A stretch of 64,000 nucleotides of DNA from Pseudopithomyces maydicus (Eukaryota > Ascomycota > Dothideomycetes > Pleosporales > Didymosphaeriaceae): assembly GCA_026873275.1 (NCBI GenBank), contig JANTUC010000016.1:620001-684000 (forward strand), read 5' to 3'. The notes beneath the pieces were generated by a model. The model did not search any database, had not been told where the DNA came from, and saw only the letters and a program-made list of their open reading frames with translations. Both the position numbers and the translations under genes were made by a program. Of the stretch, positions 45,690-56,834 are shown one piece after another. How positions within the stretch are numbered: the stretch's first letter is position 1; each line of letters starts with the position of its first letter.

Positions 45690-48161
45690 CTAATCGCAGT
45701 CCTCTGCGTTATGCTCCTCTCCCCAGCTGCCAGGGTTTCCATATCGGCCAGCCTGGTGCCAGTGTCCGCGGACAGGAGCTGTGCCAGATGGGAAGGCGGG
45801 GGCGGTTCCGGTACCATGGCCGCCGTGGCCAAAGCCTCCCCATACGTAGCCTCCATGTCCTCCATATCCTCCAGCGGGGCCGGAGCTGCTTGCAGTTGGA
45901 GCAGGGGCAGACGAGGAGGCGCTGCCGCTCGATGTAACAGCAGGCGCGGTGGAAGATGCACTGCCAGTGCCCCAAGTACTGTACTCACTCGCAGACGTAG
46001 TGCTTGCAGCTGGAGTAGTGCTTGCAGTGGGAGTAGTGCTTGCAGCGGGAGCCGATGAAGATGGAATGCCATAGCCCCAAGTGCTGGACTCACCAACGGT
46101 TGTGGAGTTTACAGCAGGCAGCGAAGATGACGAAGGAGCACCACCGTGACCCCATCCTCCATGTCCAGCGGGTGTAGTGATTGCGGCCGGGGCAGTACTT
46201 GTAGCGGGGGTGGTGCTTACAACAGGAGCTGATGAAGAGGATCCTCCGTAGCTCCAGGTGCTGGATTCAACTGCAGGTGTAGAGCTCACGGCTGGAACCG
46301 AAGATGGGATGATATAGCTCCAAGTGCTGGACTCACCAACAGTCGTGGAGTTTACAGCAGGCAGCGAAGATGACGAAGGAGCACCACCGTGACCCCATCC
46401 TCCATGTCCAGCGGGTGTAGTGATTGCGGCTGGGGTACTGCTTGCAGCTGGGGTACTGCTTACGGCAGGCGAAGAGCTTGCGACGGGAGCAGACGAGGAG
46501 TAACCCCAGGTGCTGGACTCAACGGCAGGTGTAGAGCTTACAGCGGGAGCAGACGAGGAGAAACTACCATAGCCCCAGGTGCTGGACTCAACGGCAGGTG
46601 TAGAGCTCACCGCTGGGGTAGAAGATGGGGTGGCATAACCCCAAGAGCTGGACTCAACGGTAGTTGTGGAGCTTACGGCAGGCGCAGAAGACGAAGACGA
46701 AGACGATGACGAAGACGATGACAAAGCACCGCTGTTACCCCATCCTCCATGTCCAGAGGGCCAATAGCCACCGTAGCCCCAGGTGCTGGATTCCACAACT
46801 GGTGTAGAGCTAACGGTAGGAGCGGATGACGAGGTATCGTAGCTCCAAGTGCTGGACTCGCTGGCGGTTGTGGAGCTTACAGCGGGAGCGGATGAAGAAG
46901 CACCACCGTAGCCCCAGCTGTACTCACCAGCTGGCGTAGAGCTGGCGACTGGAGCAGAAGAAGACCCAACACTATACCCCCATCCACCGTTTTCAGTAGA
47001 AGTTGAGGTAGCAACTGGAGTAGACAATTCACTAGTGCCCCAGCTGGTGTATTCAGTAGAGCTTACAACCGGCGTAGACGAAGATTCACCACCGTAACCC
47101 CAGCTGCTAGATTCAACAACAGACGAGGAGAAAATAGCTGGCACGGAAGCGTACCATTCCTCAGACGTCGAGCTTGCGGTTGGGGTGGAGGAGGATTCGC
47201 CATAGCCCCAGCTGCTGTATTCACTGACGGGCGTGGAAATCACAACTGGAACGGATGCAGACCACTCCCCACCTCCGGTAGACGTAGAGCTTGCAGTCGG
47301 GGCAGAAGCAGAACTATATCCCCACCCGCCGTGTCCACCTGGTGTGGAGAATGACGCCTCGGGTGCGCTGGACCAGTAGACGATGGAGGAGCTGGACGTA
47401 ACTGCCGGCGCGGAGCTGGAACCAGTAGAGCTGGTAGAAGATTCATAGCCCCAGGTCGAAGAGGATTCCGTAGGAGCAGTGGACGAAGGGACCGGAGCAC
47501 TTGAGGTCTCGTAGCCCCATGTCGAAGAGACACCAGGCGCGCTGGACGATGGCCCAGGGGCGCTGTAGGTTTCATATCCCCATGTCGACGAGGTACCTGG
47601 GGCACTGGACGAAGGGGCCGGAGCGCTTGAGGTCTCATAGCCCCATGTCGAAGTGACACCAGGGGCGCTGGAAGACGGAGCTGGCGAGCTGGAAGATGGG
47701 GCTGGGGAGCTGGAAGACGGGGCTGGCGAGCTGAAAGATCCGTGTCCCCAAGTGTTGGACGAAGGACCTGGTGCGCTGGAGGAAGGCGCCGGTGCACTGG
47801 AAGTACCGTATCCCCACGAAGAAGAGACACCTGGTGCGGTGGAAGAAGCAGCCGGTGCGGTCGAGGTACCGTATTCCCAAGTGTTGGAAGATGCACCAGG
47901 CGCGCTGGAAGAAGCTGCGGGTGCTGACGACCACTGACCTCCTTCACCAGAGCTCGAAGCCGCTGGAGCTGTTGAAGGCAGGAGGACAGTGGTCCAGGAT
48001 TCATCCCCACCGACTTGAGAATAACCTCCATAACCCCAGGCGGCGCCTCCAGCGGAAGGAGCGGCGGTACCTGACTTATGATCCTGTCCACGCGGGATGA
48101 CTGCACGCGCAGACGCCGTGGTCTGAAGCGCAAGGCTCACGAGGGCAATTTTCGAAACCAT
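45690..48161 (-). CDS. Secreted Ser/Ala/Pro tandem-repeat protein (adhesin-like)
   Basis: A single exon from the ATG at 48161 (an in-frame ATG four codons earlier is the alternative) encodes 823 residues. It starts with a signal peptide (MVSKIALVSLALQTTASARA) and a possible Kex2-type site (RAVIPRGQ). Nearly all the rest is degenerate tandem repeats of about 20-30 residues, with an aromatic core STWGYG or SSWGYG between Ser/Thr/Ala/Pro tracts (APAVSSTPAVES). This composition predicts heavy O-mannosylation and an extended wall or extracellular protein. There is no C-terminal GPI signal: the end is RYGNPGSWGEEHNAEDCD, hydrophilic with one Cys. Adhesion or wall structure is inferred. The other frames are also open across this region because of the repeats. 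Confidence 0.8.
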   Translation of the reverse strand: MVSKIALVSLALQTTASARAVIPRGQDHKSGTAAPSAGGAAWGYGGYSQVGGDESWTTVLLPSTAPAASSSGEGGQWSSAPAASSSAPGASSNTWEYGTSTAPAASSTAPGVSSSWGYGTSSAPAPSSSAPGPSSNTWGHGSFSSPAPSSSSPAPSSSSPAPSSSAPGVTSTWGYETSSAPAPSSSAPGTSSTWGYETYSAPGPSSSAPGVSSTWGYETSSAPVPSSTAPTESSSTWGYESSTSSTGSSSAPAVTSSSSIVYWSSAPEASFSTPGGHGGWGYSSASAPTASSTSTGGGEWSASVPVVISTPVSEYSSWGYGESSSTPTASSTSEEWYASVPAIFSSSVVESSSWGYGGESSSTPVVSSTEYTSWGTSELSTPVATSTSTENGGWGYSVGSSSAPVASSTPAGEYSWGYGGASSSAPAVSSTTASESSTWSYDTSSSAPTVSSTPVVESSTWGYGGYWPSGHGGWGNSGALSSSSSSSSSSSSAPAVSSTTTVESSSWGYATPSSTPAVSSTPAVESSTWGYGSFSSSAPAVSSTPAVESSTWGYSSSAPVASSSPAVSSTPAASSTPAAITTPAGHGGWGHGGAPSSSSLPAVNSTTVGESSTWSYIIPSSVPAVSSTPAVESSTWSYGGSSSSAPVVSTTPATSTAPAAITTPAGHGGWGHGGAPSSSSLPAVNSTTVGESSTWGYGIPSSSAPAASTTPTASTTPAASTTSASEYSTWGTGSASSTAPAVTSSGSASSSAPAPTASSSGPAGGYGGHGGYVWGGFGHGGHGTGTAPAFPSGTAPVRGHWHQAGRYGNPGSWGEEHNAEDCD
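46090..46430 (-). repeat. Near-identical internal duplication in the repeat protein gene
   Basis: A block of about 100 bp beginning near 46,092 recurs about 247 bp later (near 46,339), differing at only a few bases. Both copies encode GHGGWGHGGAPSSSSLPAVN and the adjacent TTVGESSTW. This indicates recent unequal exchange or slippage on top of the older, more diverged repeats. Confidence 0.7.
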
Positions 48162-48230
48162 CTTGGCCGCCAAAGAAACGAAGAAGCGAGTGAGTTGACG
48201 AGTAGCAATACAATGCTACTGGACACCTAC

Positions 48231-48236
48231 TTATAT
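48231..48236 (-). promoter_or_regulatory. TATA-like box of the repeat protein gene
   Basis: The minus strand reads ATATAA about 70 bp upstream of the ATG at 48161. Confidence 0.35.
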
Positions 48237-51200
48237 GATTTCGAGGGCCCTGCATCGAATGGGCAACTGCTAGCCACATACCAACCACATCCAAAACACC
48301 GACATTGTTGATGACGCTGTTCAGTGGAACTTACCCAGGAGGCTATTTCGAGGCTGGTAAGGACACGAAGACATGATGTTAGAATGCAGGATGATGCTCT
48401 GGCTTTCGAGTTGCCAGTACAACGTTGGGGAAGCGAACCGATCTAGTGCAACGTTGGAAAGGCTGCTTGACATGAGTGGACGGCATGTCAAGTGTCACTG
48501 CACGCAACCGGGCGATCGCAATATGTGACTTCGGAGCCCCATGGACCCGTTCATGCAGCTTGTAGCGGAACACACGAGTTATTGGCGGACGTCGCCTTTT
48601 AGTGTATGCAGCGATCCGACATCCTGTATCACGTGACGAATCTACTGCACGTAGTCCGGTGCTGCATGTGAGAATGGGCGAACGAGCCTAGGAGTCCGTC
48701 GTGTCGGGCGCCCAACGTTCGTTTTGCCTTGTAGCGAAGCTTTATGCAGGTACATCCGGGGCACACTCCGGGGCGCTTCCACCAGGGACAACGAAGCATG
48801 AAAAACCATCTCGCAAAACTCGCTGAAAGTTAAATAATGTTGCTGGATACATTCAAATACGTAATTGCATCTCCATGGGTTCGCGGTTGCTCTCCAACTA
48901 TGGCTTCGTGGTTGAGGACCTACACGAAAAATTCCCGCGATGGCTTTGAGCTTAGGCAGCTAACAATGTATCTGACGTGTTATGTATATTTATGGGCCGC
49001 ACAATTCATGTTGAATATTCGCCATTAGTTCTATTGACCGGAACCGGCTCCACACCCGGGTCATGGAGCTCGTAAACCACGCGTGGCGGGAGAAAACAAT
49101 CGACTTGTGGCTAGTTAGTCTACCAGGTAACATCTGATTATTGGATAGGAATTCACATTGGTCCAGTTGCTTTGTGGGGCTGGTCTGGACCATTAAGGGA
49201 CGGTCTTGGGTGGTTCGCAGTGTTGGCTAAACAACCAGAACAACTGCGCCCTGATGCGACGCGGGTCTACTTTAGAGAAGTCTAGGCTCTACCGAAGGGC
49301 GGAACTCCTCGTTGATGTGATGATGTACTTGTGGATATAGTACGTATTGGTACTTTCGTTGTATCGCCGGAATGACGAGCCGAAGGCGTCGCAATCGAGT
49401 ATGTACTGGAGTACTGGTACAAGTGCGTTACAAACAGGTTATCGTCATTAGTCTAGCAATATAAGCCCAGGTGAGAGTCATTGGTAACGGGTTGCTGTCC
49501 TGCCAGAAGCTTATCAAGTTTTGTCGTGATAGATCAGGGCCTGCTTCTAGCCATTCAGAAAACCCTTGGGCCATGGCATAGAAACCACACATCTTCCAAT
49601 GATCGAGCTGAATCATGCCATTGACAATCACTGACAGCCATTGCAATGTTCGTGGCAAAATTTTCTAAGAGCACTGTTTGAACGGAATGCCACCTGTAGC
49701 TGTTGGTTCCCGGGGAAATCTTTCCCAGGCCTAGAAATGATGTATTTGTTACAAATCGGCGCTTTTCTTGAGGAGTGCTTTGGTTCCATCTGTTTGATGC
49801 AGGTTTGCGTAGAATCCTAAAAGGCGGCTTTTTGAATTCTTGAAATGGCTCGGCCAGCAACAGAAGTAACAAAGCATGGAGAGCGCTCTCGCATCCAGGC
49901 TGTTTCGAGCTTTTACGTAGCTGTAAAAGGCCCCTACCACTGTCGCGACTCATAGCTCTTACAATTACATCCCTGGGTAACTACATCGCACAACGAATTC
50001 AACAAAGATTCAAGCTGTACTACGACTCCATGGTGGTGTAACGGCGTGAGACGGGTCACGTGGGAAGCTGATCTCCAGTTCCAGAGATTCAAGAGCAGTA
50101 GTTGGCTGGGTTTTTATCCGCTGCGTCGTCATGAAATAGATCGGCCTCGCATAGACTTTTTCAACACAGGTGTCTTCGCCTGCTGAAGAGGCTTACTAAG
50201 CGGGAAAGTAAGTAGTAAGGTGTACGCGTCCCTTCCAAGCTCACCCAACGGCGCAGGTTTCGGAAGTCTTTGTTGAATAAGCGAAGGCCGACCGGCTCTC
50301 CAACAAGCGGCATTTGTGGTGTGAGCGTCCGCGAAAATACCAAGGTATATATTCATTGAAACATGGTGGATTATATCATCTGGCCGCGTGGTTAGCATGG
50401 GTTGAATCTGCTGTCGATATATATGGGCTCTTGCGAGTACTTGCTTGTACTCACAGTCCCGCTGTCTCCTTAGAGCAAGTATAATACTGATGAAACTATT
50501 TGAACCCTTTTCCAACGTTAAAACCGACGGGCGCAGCGATAAGGATTATCTTTGTGGATACTTGGCTTTGACCACGCGTCGGCACGCATGGCTCGACAAT
50601 AGAAAGCCGATAGAAAGCTGCTTCAATCTATTGCACTGAGTAACCCACATCTCGGTTTCCAATGTCATCCAATGGTGCATGAATTCAGATTACTGCCCCC
50701 AAAGCGCAGGCTGGAACGCTTTGTCTTGGAGTGAAACATATCCCTAGGCGTGCCGACCTCAATGGATTCGAATGCACGCGCCGTAATAATACGTCTGATC
50801 GATAGAGTTCGTGGTGACGAATGAACCAAAGGTAGGGTGGCATGGCGATGGATGGCGATTTGTTGGGTGGAGGTACCAAGAGTGACTCGGCTACTGTTTC
50901 TCTCCTCGGCTGCGCTTTCCCCTGTTTCGACACTATCCGAAGATGCTATTGAACATCGGATGAACACTATAGACTTCACACGGCTGTCTCGTCTTTAAAA
51001 AAACATCACATAGATTCCATTTGATTCAGGAGCGTAAAGGAGATATTATGCCTCTTTCACGTGCATCAGTGGCAATCCTTCGTTACGTCAATATGCAGCC
51101 GTCCGATAGTGGGGCGGGTTGCCTTACATGCGCCCGGAACAGTTCTCGATGTCGATCTGTCTTATGACTCTGCATTATCGGCCCCCACTGAACCCCCATC

Positions 51201-51627
51201 GACATGGACAATTATTTTTTCCCTCGCCGTTGTGTTTTGTGGTTCTCACGGACCGAATCAAAGTGGGCCTTTCCCGAAGCGCCGAGCGCACATTTCGTTC
51301 CGGCGGCAATCTTGTCGCGCGAGGTTCGCTGTCTGACGCCGTCCGCCTTGATTAGGCGATCAGAATCGACACAGCCCCAGGCCTACAGACCAATCCGCAC
51401 ATCATCCTTTAAATAGTGCCAATGACGGCGCGGATGGGGGCGGCGCTATATTTTGTGCAACAAATGGCATGGATATGCTGCTGTTTAAATTGACGGCTGT
51501 TCTCCATAGGCGCTTGGGATGATTTGCTTTTACTATTCTATCTGGGAATTTTGTTAATCTCGCCTCGTCAACAGCAAGCCTTTCCTGATATTTTTTCAAG
51601 CATCGCACAGTATATCACATCTTCATC
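48237..51627. other. Gene-poor region
   Basis: About 3.4 kb holds no recognisable gene. Minus-strand open frames at 49,428-49,953 (up to 132 codons) and 50,129-50,515 (128 codons) show no domain, signal peptide or consistent frame; they may be decayed coding remnants or chance. Composition is mixed. No transposase motif, terminal repeats or tRNA was found. The last few hundred bases hold the promoter of the LURP-one gene. Confidence 0.4.
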
Positions 51628-52380
51628 ATGTCAGGATACTATCAACCACAGGGAGATTATGGGCAGGCCCAAGGGGGTCACCAGCAGCCACATCTAGTCA
51701 ATCCAATTGGTGTTTTTAAACCTTTTATGGCACACAGCGGCTCTACAATCGTCCTCAAAGAACATGTCCTCTCATTGACAGGCGACTCCTTCAGCATCAA
51801 AACTGCTGATGGGACACCAATCCTCCAAGTCGAGGGCAAACTGATGTCCATTTCGGGTCGGAAAAAGGTGTCCGATATGGCCGGAAACCATCTCTTTGAC
51901 ATAGTCAAGGAGCATTTCCACATCCACACGACATATGCTGTTGAAGACCCACAAGGACAGAAGCTGATGGAGGTGAAGAACAGTTTCAAAAGTAAGTCCA
52001 ACTGCAAGATCACTGCCGGTAGCAATGAGCTAAGACGCTTCGATTCGCCACAGTTTTTGGAAGCAAGGCCACAGCGACGTTTAAAAATGCGAATGGCCAA
52101 GACCACCAGTTGGAAATGAAGGGATCCATATTTGACACGAGCGCCGACATCATCGATATCACGCAAAATGGTATGATATACCTTTTAAAACGCACATACG
52201 CATGTGATACTGACATTTATACTAGGACAACCTGCCGCACGCATTGACCGTAAGCTGCTAAGCGGCAAAGATATATTCTTTGGGCAACAGACATATGCAG
52301 TGCAGATTTCACCAGGGTACGATCAGGCACTAATTGCTGCCATGTGTATATGCCTGGATGAGAAGAACAACGAGGCGTAG
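51628..52380 (+). CDS. LURP-one-related / tubby-like beta-barrel protein
   Basis: Three exons, 51628-51991, 52054-52170 and 52226-52380, with introns of 62 and 55 nt (both phase 1), give 211 residues. After a Gln/Gly-rich N-terminus the protein is an LOR domain (DUF567). Strand-rich segments include TIVLKEHVLSLTGDSFSIKT, PILQVEGKLMSISGRKKVSD, HLFDIVKEHFHIHTTYAVED and IDRKLLSGKDIFFGQQTYAV, ending in a hydrophobic helix (YDQALIAAMCICLDEKN). This fold resembles tubby and phospholipid scramblase domains. In fungi the role is unknown; in plants LURP1 relatives act in defence. Convergent with HET protein 2. Confidence 0.88.
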
Positions 52381-52600
52381 CGGGCCGCTATGTTATGGCA
52401 AGAGCCATGACCCTTTAATGACACGATTTCTATTTCATATAAGCCTTTATATCGGGAAATATATTACCAAAGTCTAGTCCCTTGATTCCCACGTCGAGTC
52501 TTCATCACGTGCTGCTAATTATAAGGTTCCATTGTACAAGTATCAAACTGCGAAAGTGGCAGGCCCAAAAAGAATCAAGTTAAAAATTATATCGACAACA

Positions 52601-54772
52601 TCAAGCAAGCCAGAATACATCTCTTCTCACTGCCGCAAATTCCCAGAACTGCGCAAGATCGTTTTCAATGCTCAACTGAAGAACACCAGCTCTGACTCTC
52701 ACATTATTAGAGATCTGTTTTAAGAGCATCAAAGTGAATGTTATCCGTGAAGCGGGTACGCTTTGAGAATATGTAGTTTGCAGCACTAGAAATTCACAGG
52801 TCTTTGCGAAACCTCCGGGTATCGGTAGTTGTTGCCAACTTCTTCTACATTTTTCGTCCAAAGATGGCCAGAGATGGATCATTTTCACCCTAGGAAGAGA
52901 TTTCGGTGCCATGAAGCCAATGACTTGTGTCGTAGGATCATAGGTAACGGGTAATGAGACGATCGGACCGTCGATGTATAGAGCGTTCATCGAAGGCGCA
53001 GTAGTGACCTTGCCTGCAGGCACAGGTCTCTGACTCTTGGAATACATGTTCCATAGGTTCTGCAGCTCGAGGCTGATGCCGGATAGCCTCATATTACTTG
53101 CTCTGGAGTCGTGCAGGAGATCGTTACGGAGCGATATCTGTAGCGGATGCGGGACCGTAAATCTATGCGCCTCTTCAGTAGCCGAGACTAGGCCATAGGT
53201 AGTACCGAAACCGCTGACTTTCCATGCCGCCCAGCTCCAACTTGGAAATCCACCGGCTTCTCGTGGGGAAACTTTGCCGCCCACAGCCCATAGCAAACCA
53301 TTTCGGAAATCGTCTCTCGGTATACCGTGAATAAAGCCTCTGAAAAAGAAATCGCGTTGCAGTCTAGCTAGCAGTGCTGAGAATGCATTGATAGCGTCTA
53401 AATCATAGCTAACATCTCGCGAAATGTATTGTCCTAGATAGGTGATGTATGTTTGGATATTTCCAGATCCTTCTTTTCTCCACAAGCTGTTCCGCTTGAT
53501 ATAGGTGGTGTCAGAAGCCCAATAACCAGACCCTTGAGCAGGATTTTTCGTGCCCTTTTCCGGGTACAGGAGCGTGGAAGTAGGCGAGTCTTCAGTACAA
53601 AGCATGGAATTGCAATGAAAGTAGACTTGGTGTTGTGAGAAGAAGATGCACCGTCTGGAGAAGACGCCTTCCTGATATGTCCATCCGCGGCTTGACCAGA
53701 CAGAACTTTCGATCTGAGATTCAAGTGTTGGGCAGCGTGAAAGGAGTCTAACGGGACCAAACTCGACGACAAGTTGTGGGCTCCGCTTTGGTCCACCCTC
53801 AACGCCAGGAAGACCAATGTTTGCATGGCGACCTAACGCAACAATGGTTACGAAGGCCTGTTCATAAATATAGTCCATTAGTGGGAGCTGCTCTTCCTTC
53901 TCCTTCTTATCGTGCTGATTGATGCAAACAGCGTCGGCCCAGAGAAAGGGAACGCCAATTCTATTCGCGACCACCATTGCATGCTCGATGGTGGTTGATA
54001 CCCCGTGTGGGAACTCGAATGGTCGACTGCGCTTCGGACTAGCAACACCTCCCCATACGTAACTCAGGGCCACATACTGCATGCCGGCTTTGTATCGAAC
54101 TAGGGACCGATTTCGCACGTCAATTAAGGTAATCAAGCGAAGTTTTGCGGTGTTTTTGTCTGCGCAGCATTGCTTGTGTTCTTTGTCACATTTGTCGAGC
54201 CATGAACGGATGACACCATAATCTGGAGCCGACCCTACAGGTCGTACTGAATCAAGTGTGTTCTTACTCGAGCCATGTAACACGTTGAAAGTGTCTATAC
54301 AAACAAAGAATTTAGCATACATTCACTTATCATAGTGTGCGGAAACACTCACGAGTACCCTTCTTGTCTCCTTTTCTCAATAAATGAAGCTCGTGACGTT
54401 CGACGTCGTTGTAATCAGCATCAAACACAGACGTCTGCTGAATCTCAGGACAAGGAGTTGGAGGATTGGTCTAACCGATAGAGTCAGTTATTACAACACT
54501 GTGAGGTGAATATGCATAGTTTGGGGTGGATATGATCCCCACAGATTTGATGCATGTCGATTGGACCTACAGCTAGGTTTTGCACTTACGTTCCAATACA
54601 TACGCGACGCAATTGGCATGCCACCTTTGTCCTTTGCAGAGTTTTTATAAAAACCTGTTGGATGCCTCTTGAGCCCGGATTTGGCGCTCTGGTCAAGTTT
54701 AATAGGCTTTACATTCAGCGTAGAAACCCCAGGAGCACTGGTACCCTTCTTGCTTCTCGAAAATAGCCCCAT
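52601..54772 (-). CDS. HET-domain protein 2 (heterokaryon-incompatibility family)
   Basis: Three exons, complement of 54772-54590, 54470-54353 and 54294-52601, with introns of 119 and 58 nt, give 664 residues. The start MGLFSRSKKG is preceded by an in-frame ATG six codons upstream, so 54772 is provisional. HET motifs are YVALSYVWGG (about residue 165), PFLWADAVCINQHD and SSRGWTYQEGVFSRR. The C-terminal half (FPSWSWAAWK, then beta-rich segments) matches the common HET-only architecture without NACHT, WD40 or ankyrin units. The N-terminal ~100 residues are variable. A role in allorecognition cell death is inferred from the family only. It is unlike HET protein 1 in sequence and layout, so the two are not a recent duplication. 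Confidence 0.88.
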
Positions 54773-56071
54773 CACATCAATTATAGTCAAAATCAGTTAT
54801 CGCCAGGATCAAAAAATAATACGACAGTCACAAAATTTCAATGGTCGACATGATTTTTCTATCTGGAATCGAAAGATGCATTCACCTAAGTATACCATCT
54901 CAATGCGGCACAGTTAAGCGCCCCTCTCTGAGCAGGCGCTTAGCAGCACGCATCGCGAATAACAGCCCGACGGGATTCAAGCAGCGCCTGTCGAAACACT
55001 TCAATTGATCCCTCCTCAATTGGACTGGGGATGTTTGCGCTCTAAGGTTCCCCGTGGTGGCGACAGCGCTAGACTCCAGCGTCCAGCCGCTAAAACGTAA
55101 ACAATGGGGCACTTCTATACCTAGGTAGGGAGGAAACGTGGAGATGGTGCGCCTGTAATCGACACCTTGTTCGAATCTTTCCAGTTTGGGTAACTTGGAT
55201 TGCAGATAGCCCTTGAGCTGCGAAAGGCACCTGATGGCACCAAGGGTGTCCGGTCTGCAACTAAGTCACCTTAGCTTTCCGAACGCGAAGTAGCACTGAT
55301 GTGCTAAGCCGTTGCAAGTGAGCTGAGCAGATCACGCGACAGCATGGCCCAAACTGTAGAAGCACATCGTCTTGACACTCGGGTGCACGGATTCTTCTAT
55401 CTATCGGTTACGAGTGTTTTGTATCGAGACCATTCGAATACTAACTCTTTTGGGTATGAGTCCAATTCAATCTACATATATCGGACGTGAACGACCCGCA
55501 CGCCGGCCCAGCGCACTCGCATGATGTTCGAGAATAGTGAGACTGCTCGATAGTCTCATTACCGCCCGCCTTACGCTCTAAGTTGTATAGAAACCGCAAC
55601 TCCGAAGCTGGAGAATAATGTACAACCACCAGCAGTCAGCCTCAAAACAGTCCGTACTACCATACATGCATGTACATGGCCAACACCAAGAAACGTGCCT
55701 GAAAACTTCTACCGCGCCTGCCATAAGCAGTATAACCCATCCCGCTCGCCTTGTAGCATGTAAAGACCGCGTTACGACGCATTCTCTCTAGATTGGCGGG
55801 CCGTACATCTGAAACGTGCGACTCTATGCATTGGACCTAGTTCGGAACACTGTCATGCGAACCACACCCTAGCACCACCCAACCGCATCGTCGCGAACAA
55901 TAGTCCGAAAACGTCAAACGCAGCATGTTTGTACCAGATAGGGTCCAACAGAAATCGGCCGGGTTTGACGCCGTTATGGCATCCCAGCACGCGTAGAACA
56001 CAGCCCTCTCATCGAAATGGGTCAATAGATCGACGGCTGCCAATGCTCGCCCCCGGCGAGTGTGCGACGCC
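54773..56071. other. Intergenic region
   Basis: About 1.3 kb separates two outward-facing genes. Short frames on both strands (54,900-55,112 and 55,441-55,629) have no recognised features. No tRNA, repeat or mobile element was seen. Confidence 0.45.
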
Positions 56072-56725
56072 ATGCCAATCCTTCGTCGTCTTTGCGCGGT
56101 CGCGGTTGTATTTGTGCTCTCAGATGCCGCGGGCGCAGTACACTGCGCGTTCGAACAAGCCCAAGCCGAAGCCCAGGCCTGGAAAGGATACGACGACGCC
56201 TCTGTGAGCGCGCTCGCAGAAGGCATCCCCGCCGGGAGCTCGACCTCGATGGCGACTCTCACTCTCGACCCCAGCGATGTTACGTTCTCGACCATCACAT
56301 CTTCCGTTACCGCTCCCACGACCTTGAGGACGACAACCCGTGCCGCGGCGGCCATGACGTCGAATTTCGTACTGACGGCAACCGGGGCAGCTGACGGAGC
56401 GAGGCGGAAGCAGTCGGATTCGTCATCGACACTTGCGTTCGCGATTGTAATACCGCTGGTTGCGCTGGTTGCACTCGTTTCGACAATCGTGTTCCGCATG
56501 TACCGGACCCGCAAGGAGCGCGAGGAAGCATTCGCTGCCGAGGCGGCAAGAGCAAAAACGAGGGCGATCGAAAAACAATTCATCGACTTGGGAGCCATTT
56601 CAGAAAACATGCAGAAGCAGCAAATGACGGATGCAAAGAAGTATGGAGACAGCAAAGATCTACCCCTCGACATACCGATCGAGCTGGAAGCGGAAACCCC
56701 GAAGAGACAATATCATGGGATGTGA
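56072..56725 (+). CDS. Single-pass membrane protein, Mid2-like wall-stress sensor candidate
   Basis: A single exon encodes 217 residues from the ATG at 56072. The layout is signal peptide (MPILRRLCAVAVVFVLSDAAGA), a ~100-residue Ser/Thr/Ala-rich extracellular region (likely O-glycosylated), one transmembrane helix (about residues 125-147, AFAIVIPLVALVALVSTIVF) with a basic stop-transfer RMYRTRKERE, and a ~65-residue charged cytosolic tail. This architecture is shared by Mid2/Wsc-type cell-wall integrity sensors and many uncharacterised fungal proteins; no WSC or cysteine-rich head is present. The sensor role is inferred from layout only. Convergent with the F-box gene, 109 bp apart. Confidence 0.72.
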   Translation: MPILRRLCAVAVVFVLSDAAGAVHCAFEQAQAEAQAWKGYDDASVSALAEGIPAGSSTSMATLTLDPSDVTFSTITSSVTAPTTLRTTTRAAAAMTSNFVLTATGAADGARRKQSDSSSTLAFAIVIPLVALVALVSTIVFRMYRTRKEREEAFAAEAARAKTRAIEKQFIDLGAISENMQKQQMTDAKKYGDSKDLPLDIPIELEAETPKRQYHGM

Positions 56726-56834
56726 GCCGCTGGGTGAAGGATCAAGATCATCGAGTGCGTTCTGGCAGCGCAGGGTCGCCGGCGACTGCAAGATACGATT
56801 TACATTTTCGGCTCGCAAAGGATGCAATGTTGGC

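Noticed and set aside
47240..48133. 297-codon alternate-phase frame in the repeat protein gene
   Set aside because: Repeats keep several phases open; only the phase with a signal peptide and regular WGYG spacing makes biological sense.
45690..48161. CRISPR-like or satellite array
   Set aside because: The repeats are degenerate, codon-phased and within one long reading frame, so they are protein repeats.
50030..50100. Possible tRNA (segment tggtggtgtaacggcgtgag)
   Set aside because: There is no matching T-loop (GGTTCGA-type) at the right distance and no acceptor-stem pairing that I could find.
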